Assembly: GCA_002917775.1 (NCBI GenBank)
Contig: KZ627158.1
Coordinates: 406,578-470,577, forward strand
Reading direction: 5' to 3'
Length of the DNA stretch: 64,000 bases
Source of the DNA: Glaciozyma antarctica PI12
Taxonomy: Eukaryota; Basidiomycota; Microbotryomycetes; Kriegeriales; Camptobasidiaceae
Shown: positions 1-13,114 of the stretch, piece by piece
Layout of the letters: every line of letters begins with the position of its first letter
Numbering within the stretch: position 1 is the stretch's first letter
Translations under genes and position numbers: made by a program
The notes under the pieces: generated by a model
What the model was told of the DNA's origin: nothing
The model's database searches: none
The model's input: only the letters and a program-made list of their open reading frames with translations

Positions 1-556
1 CTCCCCTTCTTCGTTCGAGCGAAACTGATGAGGAGCAGACGGCGGACCTAGCGCCCGAAGTCGTGCAGGCGGCGTACGAGAAGGCCCAATCCCTTCTCCG
101 TACCTCGCGGCTCACGGACGTAGAATTCATCTACTCTCCTTCCCAAATCGCTCTCGCCGCTTTCTACCTCGCCGACCCTTCAGCCGTATCCACCTGGCTC
201 GGGCTAAAGGAAGCTCGGCACGGTGCGAAGGGAGCGGGGGAGTTGGGGCAGGACGAGCTGAGAAAGTGTTTGGAGGATATTGGGGAGGTGGTAAAGGGGA
301 GAGGGCCGGTTGATAAAGAGAAGGTGACGGAGGTGGATAAGCGGTTGAGGTGGGCGCGGAACCCCGAGAAGGATCCTAAGAGCGCACTGTGAGTCCTTTT
401 TTTTTTTTCCTACTTGGCGCTTTGGGGCTGAGTTGGTGCGTAGGTATAAGAAGCGGAAAGCAAGAGGAGAGCAAGCGTTATAGGAAGGAGCACGCGTTAT
501 CGAAAGCGGCGAAACGTCCTGCAGTCGACGACGACGACGACGATGTATTCGGATAG
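1..556 (+). CDS. CCL1: Cyclin H, TFIIH/CAK subunit (5' partial)
   Basis: Cyclin H is the regulatory partner of the Cdk7/Kin28 kinase in the CAK module of TFIIH, which phosphorylates the RNA polymerase II C-terminal domain in the nucleus. Only the C-terminal end is present. The second cyclin box is recognisable by YSPSQIALAAFYLADPS, followed by a helical tail, matching cyclin H (human YTPSQIALTAI). The frame is open from base 3, but bases 1-38 end in a CTGATG...CAG that looks like an intron tail, so the first visible exon may begin at 39. An intron starts at 389 (GTGAGT). The acceptor at 443 gives a short tail ending at 483. The acceptor at 450 gives a longer Lys-rich tail ending in a run of Asp and VFG, with the stop at 554-556. 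I prefer the longer version because its acidic end looks coding. Family assignment is firm; the last exon is less so. Confidence 0.82.
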
Positions 557-566
557 CATTGTAGCC

Positions 567-2776
567 CTACGTCGTTCGAGCATTGTAAAACTGGATAGCG
601 TTCAAGATCGCCTCTCTCACCGGCTCCAACGCCTGCACCTCATCAGCCTCCTCCCCACCGCTCAAAAAAAGGGAACTCACCGCGTCAACCCTCACCCTCT
701 CCTCCCCCTCCATCCCCTCCAAAATCCCCCTAATCCTCCTCTCCATCTTCTCCAAACACGCCTTCATCCTCTCCGCCTTCCCCGCCTTCATCGCAGGACT
801 CGCCAATGCCGCAGCCGAGAGGTCGTTCGCTTTCGCAGGGAGGACGGCGGACCAGAATTGTCGTAGGAACTCGTTGGAGCTGGCTTGGACGCTCGTTAGT
901 TGTCGGAGGAGAGCGTCGGAGAACCCGCCTACTCGGGAGGGGTTAGAGAGCGCAAAGAGGGGAGGAGGGGACGCACCAGTGTGGAGGTGATCTCGTGCGG
1001 CGCGAGAGGATTTGTGAGAGATGTTAAGAGTCATGAATTCTACTGCTTCTCCCGCTGCAGAGTGATCGACGTAGAACTGCTCGGGGATCAGTGACTGTTC
1101 GAGCGACGGAGGACAGAGACAGACCTCGCCGAGGTTGGGTTCCCAGGAGGCGAAATCCCGCTTCGTGTTGCCGACGACGAGCTCGTGTTCGACGTCTGCC
1201 AGGAGGTCGACGTGCTCTTCGATGATCTCGGAAGCGGCTTTCGTTCGATCTTGGAGGTTGAGCATGATGCGGTCTGAAGAGGCGGGTTCGTTGAGGTCGT
1301 CGAGGACGATATCGTCGTAGTAGCTGTTCCGTGCCTGCAAAGCGCGATGAGCGAGAGTCGGGAGGAATGGTGCGGAGAGCATACACCGGCGTTCCCTGGG
1401 TCGGGACCGAATTGTGATCGTTTCGCTTCCTCGCCGCTGAGAGGCTTGTCAGTGCGGGAAGCGAAGACGAGGGGAAAAGGACGAACAGAGATTGGTTCAA
1501 GAGACGCTCTGAATGCTCGTTAAAGCGGCGCATGAGAGGGAGAGAAGCGCGTTGCCCGCCTGCCCGCATGGTGAAGTCGGCTTGATTGCCCGACTGCGAG
1601 AGGAAGGGCTCAGCACCATGGGGGATGAACGGGAGATGAACGTACATCGTGCTGATCGTCTTGTGTTGCAGCGAGATCCAGGAGGCGGTAGATGTGCTGC
1701 GTTTGAAGGTTCTTTGGTTCCAGATCTGCGAAGCAAAGCGCTTGTGAGATGGCTTCGCGCAGCGAGACGAAGAGACGCACCATCGTCCTCCTCCCCGAGG
1801 TACTGGTCAAAGATGGCGTCGTCCTTGATCGTGTTGACTGCAGCGCGGTTCGTGGTACGGTTCCGGTTGAACAGCTTTGATTGGAAGTAGCGAGTCCAGA
1901 ACTGGTGCTCGTCGAGCTGCGTCCGTCCTCCGAATCAGCTTCGTTCTTCGCTCAATCGCTCGAGAAAGCTCACCGGCTCCGGAACGTTCTCATCGTACGC
2001 CTTGAGCACCGCAGGATAAAAGATCAAAGATCTCACGAATGAGCGCCGGAGTGATCTTGACCGTCACCTCTCCTCTATCGCTCGTCTCGGGCCTCGGATC
2101 GACCATCTCGCCACTCCTCCCCTTTCTCTGCTTCTCCACCGCCTCGACCGCCGCCACCAGATCCTCCCTTCCCTCCCAGAACTCGGCTTCAGAGATATCT
2201 CCCCCTATCACGAGTTCGCGATGAAGCTGCGCCAACGCCGGCGACGAGTTGAGGACGAGCTTTCGCAGTCGATACATCGCCACTGCTCCCTCTGCAGCTC
2301 CATTCTCCCGCGCCTTCTCCTTCCCCTTGACAGAGGGCTCGGCAGCAGCTCCTCCTGCGTCGAGGCGCTCCCGGTTCGCAGCGATGATGGCGCTTAGCTC
2401 GCGCTTAAAGTACTCGCGGTCCGAAACGGCGGAGGAGGCTGAGGTGTAGGTGAACGAGTAGGCGTCTTCGACTTGGGCAGTAGTAGGAGTCTAGGAGTAG
2501 GAGGGGAGGACGGTGATCTTGAGCATGACCTTTGCGCCGCCTTCCTTCGATGCAAAGAGACCTGCACGCGGGCGTGAGCTGAGGCCGCTACGTTGGTTGT
2601 AGCTGGTTGAACTCACCGCCCATCCTGCTGCTTGCGATGTTGATCTCTGAGGCACCTCCGGCGGATGGAGTCCAAGTGAGAGCTCGCTTGGTGAGAGTGA
2701 GAGTTCCGTGGTGTTTCTTGTAGCTGACTGAAGCTGTACATAAAGCTGAGCTTGCGCTGGGTTGACTTGTCGCCAT
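567..2776 (-). CDS. TFB1: TFIIH core subunit p62/Tfb1 (reading frame interrupted)
   Basis: Tfb1 is a structural subunit of the TFIIH core, used in RNA polymerase II initiation and nucleotide excision repair. From the N-terminus there is a PH-type domain (SVSYKKHHGTLTLTKRALTW), a BSD region (SEAEFWEGREDL, then YPAVLKAYDENVPEP and FWTRYFQSKLFNRNR), the segment LMRRFNEHSERLL, a NSYYDDIVLDDL motif, and a C-terminal helical part (LRQFWSAV). All match p62 in order. About five short introns are needed. Two problems stand out: an in-frame TAG at 2491-2493 inside the PH domain, and a +1 shift in an A/T run at 2018-2021 within the conserved YPAV region. The gene is expected to be essential, so sequence error is the simplest reading. 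The start at 2776 gives MATSQPSASS and leads straight into the PH domain. It shares the spacer 2777-3124 with the divergent kinase gene. Confidence 0.85.
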
Positions 2777-3124
2777 CCGGTATAGTCGTGCTGCTGGAGT
2801 AGTGAGCTGAGCGCCGACTCCACCAAGGGCCGGGCCAAGGTTAAACGCGTGATTTAATTTTTGAATTTAATTCAAGTTATCCAAGTACTTAGCGCTTGGC
2901 CTTCCCTTGGACGTCGGCCTGACTGCTCTTGCACAACGAGCTGCACCTCTTGAATCCAACTAGATCAGCACATCGAACTCATCAACGACAACGACGTTAT
3001 CGCTCAAGCCAGCTTGAACCCTCGGCGTCGACGAGGAGGACGACGACCACCCGACGACCCCGACCTACTCCCCGCCTCCATCTCCTCAAGTCGACCCACC
3101 ACTCGCACCACACTCTAGGACAGC
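2777..3124. promoter_or_regulatory. Divergent promoter between TFB1 and YAK1
   Basis: This 348-bp spacer lies between the start codons of two divergent genes. It holds a short AT-rich island (about 2847-2885) that stands out in this GC-rich genome. Inside it is a perfect 15-base inverted repeat, TTGAATTTAATTCAA, at 2861-2875. The part nearest YAK1 is rich in CAAC/CGAC and looks like a 5' leader. No canonical TATA box was identified. Promoter function is inferred from position. Confidence 0.5.
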
Positions 3125-7295
<4,171 letters not shown>

Positions 7296-8526
7296 TTTCC
7301 ATCCTCCCCACCGGCCTGTTTATTATACCACCTCACGTTGATTCCCCCCCTCCTCCGCCTCGCGACGTCGAGCCCAGCGGTAGTTCCCCTCTTCTCCCCT
7401 GCTGTGACCCCCCCTCTTACATTTTGGCATCTTCCACCCCTACGCGAATCGTCGTTGCACAATGCAGAGTATTCTGCGAGTACGATGGCGGGAGGCTGTT
7501 GGGCGTGTGCGAAGGCGCGAGACTTGGGTTTGCGATTTCGCTCGACTCGCTTCTCGGCTCGCTCCTCTGCTTTCTCTCGTTCGTCCGAACCTCTGCGATC
7601 GGTACTCTGTTATTCGAGGAGGAACGCTCGCTGGGACGTTCGAGCGGAAGGTCCGTTTAAGCAAGCGGAAGGTCCGAATCGACCAATCTGGCACCCTCTT
7701 CAAGACGCGACCTCTCTACCCCAACGTGTAAGCCTGTGAGAAGCTGCTGGTGAACTTTTTCGAGCGGTAGAACGAGGATCAGCTTTTCCGTACGCGGTGG
7801 GTGAGAATCTTGCCGTGTGCGGAGGTGCGATGGGGTTCGGCAGCGAGGATCGATGCGCTTTCTCGGGGCTTTAGATTTAAATCTGCAAAACGCTGTTGTC
7901 AGTGAATTCGGAGCTCGAAAGGGCACCTAGATCAGCGATATTGGATGCGAGAGCGGTAAAGCGAGAGCGGAGGTAGCGAGATTTGGCCGGCATCGCAACG
8001 CGCCCTCGAGCAGTTTACGCAGGACTTGTCCGAAAACTGCAGGGACACTGTGATGGCGTACACGACTGTGTAATCGGTTGGTAGGACAGTTGTACGTCAA
8101 AGTAAAGCTGCCAAACAAGAAACATCGCGAGAGAAGGGAGTGCGCCGCTCACGCGCCTGTTTCGCGCGCTGTCTGACTCTCCCAAGCGAGGAACGCCTAG
8201 AGAGGGTGTACGAGTCCAAACTTAAAGGCTGGCAGACTCACACGACACGCGTACAGAGGCTGAGGAGGTTGCTCGGCGTCAATCTCCCCAGGCTGCGATT
8301 TACCCGGAATGGAATCGGTTCCCCCGACCCCTCGACTCTCTTCCCCGGCCACCCCGTCCGACTCCACAGCAAGAAAAGCTCGCCACCGCCCTTGCGCCCG
8401 CCCCTGTCACGCTCGCAGAACTCTAGCAGAGCGCGCCACTCCAGCCTCGCCCTCGCCAACCTCCCCGATTCGCCGTTCCTCCATCCTCCTCACCTTCTCC
8501 CCTTCCCCCAGTACTCTCGCCTATTC
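7296..8526. other. Intergenic region, YAK1 3' side and CPR promoter
   Basis: These 1,231 bp lie between two genes on the same strand. I see no supported coding sequence, RNA gene or mobile element. The left part should hold the YAK1 3' UTR and polyadenylation region. The right part should hold the promoter and leader of the P450 reductase gene; the last 150 bases are pyrimidine-rich. A 12-base palindrome, AGATTTAAATCT, at 7873-7884 is the only clear AT-rich element. The length suggests a larger regulatory region than the 150-400 bp usual in this window. Confidence 0.5.
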
Positions 8527-11203
8527 ATGGCCTTTTCAACTCAGGACCTCCTCATCGTGGGGATCATCGCGCTGTTTGGAGCAGCCTACCTCTTCTTTGG
8601 AAACTCGAAGAAGGCGGCTCCTCAGGCAGCGGCCGCTTTTGCCAACGGCGCGAGCAAGGCAGGCGCCGACGACGGCGGATCATCCGGACGCGATTTCGTT
8701 GCCGCTATGGAGAAGGCTGTGAGTGGGTTCGATCCCTCTGGAGGAGGAGAGGGAGGGCGGAGTGGCGGCGACGTGGCGATCGCGCTGGTTCAGCTCGGGA
8801 TGGGCAGCGGTGAAGAGGGATCGGGAGTGAAGGGGCAGCTCCGATGGGCGTGTAAAGTACTTGGGGGACCTGTGGAAGGTGTTCTGCTACTAGAGGAGGC
8901 AACGGCGACACGCGCTGAGGACTTACGCTGACTCGGTCCTCCCTTTTCTCCCCTTTCCAGAAGAAGAAGCTTGTCATTTTCTACGGCTCGCAGACTGGTA
9001 CGGCTGAGGACTATGGAACTCGCATCGCCAAGGAGGCAAAGTCCCGTTACGGGCACTCGTCCCTCGTGTGCGATCCCGAGGAGTGAGTCGCCGGCCGTTC
9101 GGTTTTTGGGCGCACGCACGGGAGCTGACGACGACGCGCAGGTTCGACTTTGACAACCTCGACGCGGTCCCCGAGGACTCCCTGGTCGTCTTCTGCGTCG
9201 CTACGTACGGCGAGGGAGAGCCCACCGACAACGCCGTTGGCCTGATGGACTTCCTCAAGGACGACCCCCAGTTCTCCAAGGGCGGCAACCTCGACAACCT
9301 CCACTACGTCGTCTTTGCCCGTAAGTTCTCGTACTAGAGTGCATTCAGCTCAGCGCTAACTGCTTCTCTCAGTCGGTAACAGCACCTACGAGCACTTCTG
9401 CGCGATCGGACGTATCATCGATGAACGCCTTGCAGGCCTCGGAGCTCACCGCGTCGGAACCGTCGGCGAGGGAGACGACGACAAGAGCATGGAGGAGGAC
9501 TACCTTGCGTGGAAGGATGGCATGTGGGAGTCGGTGCAGAAGAAGCTCGGCTGGGAGGAGGGAGGGGGAGGAGATATCGCCGACTTCGAGGTCAAGGAGC
9601 TCACCGAGGAGGAAGTCGACCACCAGAAGGTCTTCCTCGGCGAGTTGTCGCAGCGCGCGCTCTCGGGATCTCGAGGAGTCTACGACGCCAAGAACCCCTA
9701 CGCCGCCGCCGCCCCCTCGTCCAAGGAGCTCTTCCAGGACGGCGACCGCAACTGCGTCTTCGCCGAGTTCGACATTGCCGACTCGGGGATCCGCTACCAG
9801 ACTGGAGATCACGTCGGAGTCTGGCCCCTCAACCCCGACGTCGAGGTCGAGCGGTTCCTCCGCGTCCTCGGGCTCGACGCGAAGCGCGACCAGCCGATCG
9901 ACATCACCTCCCTCGACCCCGCACTTGCCAAGGTCCCCTTCCCCGTCCCTACCACCTACGACACCGTCTTCCGCCACTACCTCGATATTTGCTCCGTCGC
10001 GTCCCGCCAGACCGTCGGTTCGTTCGCCAAGTTCGCCCCTACGGAATCGGCGCGCGTCCTCCTCGAGAAGCTCGGATCGAACAAGGAGTTTTACCACGAG
10101 GTCGTCGGCGAGAAGTGCCTCAAGCTCGCCCAGGTCCTCGTCCTCGCCGCCGGAGACTCGCTCGCCGCCGACCCCTTGTCGGCCAAGTACACCAAGTGGT
10201 CCATCCCCTTCGACCGCGTCATCTCCGGCACCTCCCGTCTTCAACCTCGCTACTACTCGATCTCGTCCTCCCCCAAGCTTTTCCCCAACTCGATCCACGT
10301 CACCGCCGTCGTCCTCAAGTACAAGCCCCACGTCGACTCGAACCACGTCTTTGGAGTCGGCACCAACTACCTCCTCAACCTCAAGTCGGCGCACGCTGGC
10401 GAGCCTGTCGGACTCGCTGAGCTGGGCCCGTCGTACAAGCTCGAGGGACCTCGCGGCAAGTACAAGAAGGAGACGGGTTTCGCGGCGCCGATCCACGTTC
10501 GTCGCTCCAACTTCCGCCTTCCTACGAGCCCCAAGATTCCCATCATCATGATCGGTCCCGGAACTGTGCGTTCCTTTCCTCCTCTCGCTCGAACGCGCAC
10601 TGACGGTTTTTCTTCGACAGGGAGTCGCTCCTTTCCGCGCTTTCGTCCAGGAGCGCGTCGCTCTCGCGCGCAAAGCCAAGGAGAAGGACGGAGCCGACGC
10701 TCTCAAGGACTGGGGAACGATCGACCTCTTCTACGGCTGCCGATGCAGCACTTGGGACTACTTGTACAAGGACGAGTGGGAGGCGTACGCCAAGGAGCTT
10801 GATGGCAAGTTCCGCATCCACACGGCTCTTTCGCGCGAGCCGGGACAGAAGAAGATCTACGTTCAGCACCTCATCGCTGAGCAGGCGGATCATATCGCCG
10901 AAGCGCTCGTCGCGAAGAAGGGTGCGTTCTTCTTCCTCGTTTCGATTTTGCGGTGTAGTGGGAGCTGATGTGTGCCGTGTAGGGTACGCGTACATTTGTG
11001 GAGACGCCAAGCATATGGCGCGCGAGGTCGAGCATCAGTTGGAGGAGATTCTGGGGAAGGCGAAGGGTGGAGGACAGGCGGAGGGTGCGAAGGAGCTCAA
11101 GTTGCTCAAGGATCGCAACCGTCTTTTGCTCGACGTGAGTTCTTCTTTCCTTCCTTCGTGAATGCGTGCTGATGCTCCTGTTCGATTGCAGGTCTGGTCG
11201 TAG
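8527..11203 (+). CDS. NCP1: NADPH-cytochrome P450 reductase
   Basis: This ER-membrane diflavin reductase passes electrons from NADPH through FAD and FMN to microsomal P450s, and to squalene monooxygenase in sterol synthesis. A single N-terminal anchor (LIVGIIALFGAAYLFF, about residues 8-23) is followed by the FMN domain (YGSQTGTAEDYG, ATYGEGEPTDNA, LGNSTYEHF). Next come the FAD domain (RYYSISSSP, FGVGTNYLL) and the NADPH domain (IGPGTGVAPFRAFVQER, YICGDAKHMAREV). The protein ends DVWS, with the penultimate aromatic residue typical of the family. The first intron (8719-8960) is 242 nt, unusually long here; the others are about 50-60 nt. The ATG at 8527 is chosen because the anchor follows at once. 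The next gene downstream is also a redox protein. Assignment is secure. Confidence 0.96.
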
Positions 11204-11466
11204 TTGTGTTTAAGGAGTACGTATAGAGCGTCGGGAGCGATCTTGATGGGGTTCGCGTCGAGGGACGTCGCTCTCGGAGGTTTATCGCAATGCACTTTCT
11301 TAGATTGGAATGGTCAGCTTGAGCGTGAGAAGGAAGAGCTGCTTTCCCCTGCGCTCTCAGAGATGGGGGGAGCCGAAGGGCCGAACTCGCGAAGTACGCA
11401 GCAATCTTCCTCTCCCGCTCACCTTCACGCCACACGCCTCAAGGCCACCAGATACCCTTCAGCATC

Positions 11467-12936
11467 ATGCTCACCCTCCATCCCCGGTCAATCCGCCTCA
11501 CTCAGCACCTCTTCAACCTCTCCCGATCCTCCTCCTCCTCCGCCACTTCCCCTCCACCCCTCGTCGGCACCGCACCCGCCTACACACGACACCTGATCCT
11601 TCACGGTCCTCCCAACTCCCATTACTCCTGGCCCTCACATCTCGAGACCGTCTCGCCTCTCCTCAAGCAGCTCGGAGCTCGATGGGGGAAGCATCCCGAG
11701 TTGCGGAAGCTGGGGTTCACGTTTGCGGAGGGGAAGGTGGGGACGAAAGCGGGCGGAGCAGCTTGGGGGAAGACTACGGAGAGCGCGGAAGACGAGTGAG
11801 TCCGTCGAAGAGGGGAGGGATCGGGAGGGAGCTGATGCTCGGCGCAGGAGCTACTCTGGCTTCCTGTATCCCGACTTTATCCCCGTACCAGCACTGTCTG
11901 AGTCCTCCCTCGAAGCGTTCGAGGCGTTCTACCTCGCCCTTCCACCGCCTGCACCACCACCACCAACCGCGTCGACGGGGACAACTCCGCCTCGAACACA
12001 TATATACGTCTGCACGCACGGCGCTAGAGATTGCAGATGCGGGGATATTGGAGAGCCGTTGTATCAGGACCTTGTCAGTGCAGCGCGGCGGCGGAAGATT
12101 GGGGAGGAAGTCGAAATTAGGCGGACCTCGCACATCGGAGGGCACATTTGGGCGGCGAACGCGCTGGTATATCGAGAGGGAGGAACGAGCGATTGGCGAG
12201 TGTTCTTTTCGTGTGGTACGGGAGGATGCTGACGAGGCGCTGGTGCAGGTACGGCTTGCTGCGCGAATCAGACGTGCCCGAACTGCTGAACCTCGCTATC
12301 TCGCCTTCACCTTCGACCTGGTGGTCTCGCTGGCGAGGACGTCTCGGTCTCAGTCCCGACGAAGCTCGAGATCTTTACCTCACCGCCAACGATGGACTCC
12401 CAAGTAAGAAGAAGGATCGCGTTCCTGCGGCCCTCGGCGACCCCGTCTCTCTTCTATTCAAGACCTGGGACGGCGAGGAGCTCCCTATCTTAGCCTACGA
12501 AGGCGAAACTATCATGGCGCGTCTTCTCTCGCTTCATTCGTCGACCCTGCTCTGACTCCTGCTTGTGTAGGAGGCCGCACGACGACACGACCTTCCTTCG
12601 ATCATGGCGACGTGCGGCGGGCACTGCGAGTGCGCGACGTGCCATGTTCATATCACGCCGGCTGTCTCAGCTCCTGCCTTTTCGAATGCGGAGGGCAGGG
12701 CACCGGTGGCGGTGCCGATTGAGGCGCCTGTCCCGCCGCTGACCGAGGAGGAGGAGGAGCAGCTGGATTTCGCGATGGGTCGGAACGACGAGTCGAGGTA
12801 CGCTCTTTCTCGCTTTGGGAACGGGATACGGCTGCTAACGAGTAACTTTCGCAGGCTCAGCTGCCAGATTCCGGTGACGAAGGAGTTGGGAGAATGGGTC
12901 AAGGGGGGAGGATGGATTGCTCTGCCGCGGTACTAG
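11467..12936 (+). CDS. Apd1-like thioredoxin-fold ferredoxin fused to an adrenodoxin-type [2Fe-2S] domain
   Basis: The N-terminal two thirds match the sucrase/ferredoxin-like (Apd1) family: YVCTHGARDCRCG, then RRTSHIGGHIWAANALVY. These hold Cys residues and an H-x3-H of the kind that bind the Apd1 [2Fe-2S] cluster. The C-terminal third is a second, different [2Fe-2S] ferredoxin: LAYEGETIMEAARRHDLP, CGGHCECATCHV (C-x5-C-x2-C spacing) and a fourth Cys in RLSCQIPV. So one protein appears to carry two iron-sulfur domains. The N-terminus (LTQHLFNLSRSSSSS) is Arg/Ser-rich and could target mitochondria, which is inference. Three of the introns are clear. The second intron's donor is uncertain: the frame needs a 38-nt intron at 12211-12248 with a GTGTGG donor. 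It starts 263 bp after the P450 reductase gene. Confidence 0.82.
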
Positions 12937-13114
12937 AGGCTGGCTCTTTGGGAGAACTCCGCAGATGAACTAGTGAATCGTATACTCCATATCATGATAT
13001 CGCAACAGTCTCAGAGAGGAACTGAAGAGGAAGCTCAATCCCACGAGAGCGGAATCGCCCCCGCAAGTCGCCGGCTACTCTTCGCGTTCTCCCCAACACC
13101 TCGACGCCCCAACG

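Noticed and set aside
2491-2493. Stop-codon recoding (selenocysteine or pyrrolysine) at the TFB1 TAG
   Set aside because: No such system is known in fungi for nuclear genes, and the position lies in an unconserved loop. Sequence error is simpler.
8725-8736. tRNA B-box-like GGGTTCGATCCC in the first intron of the P450 reductase gene
   Set aside because: The flanking bases do not form a T-arm stem, and no acceptor stem, D-arm or anticodon arm could be drawn.
9369-10706. 445-codon open frame antisense to the P450 reductase gene
   Set aside because: It mirrors the G/C third-position bias of the real gene and its translation is Arg/Val/Glu-rich low complexity. It has no domain.
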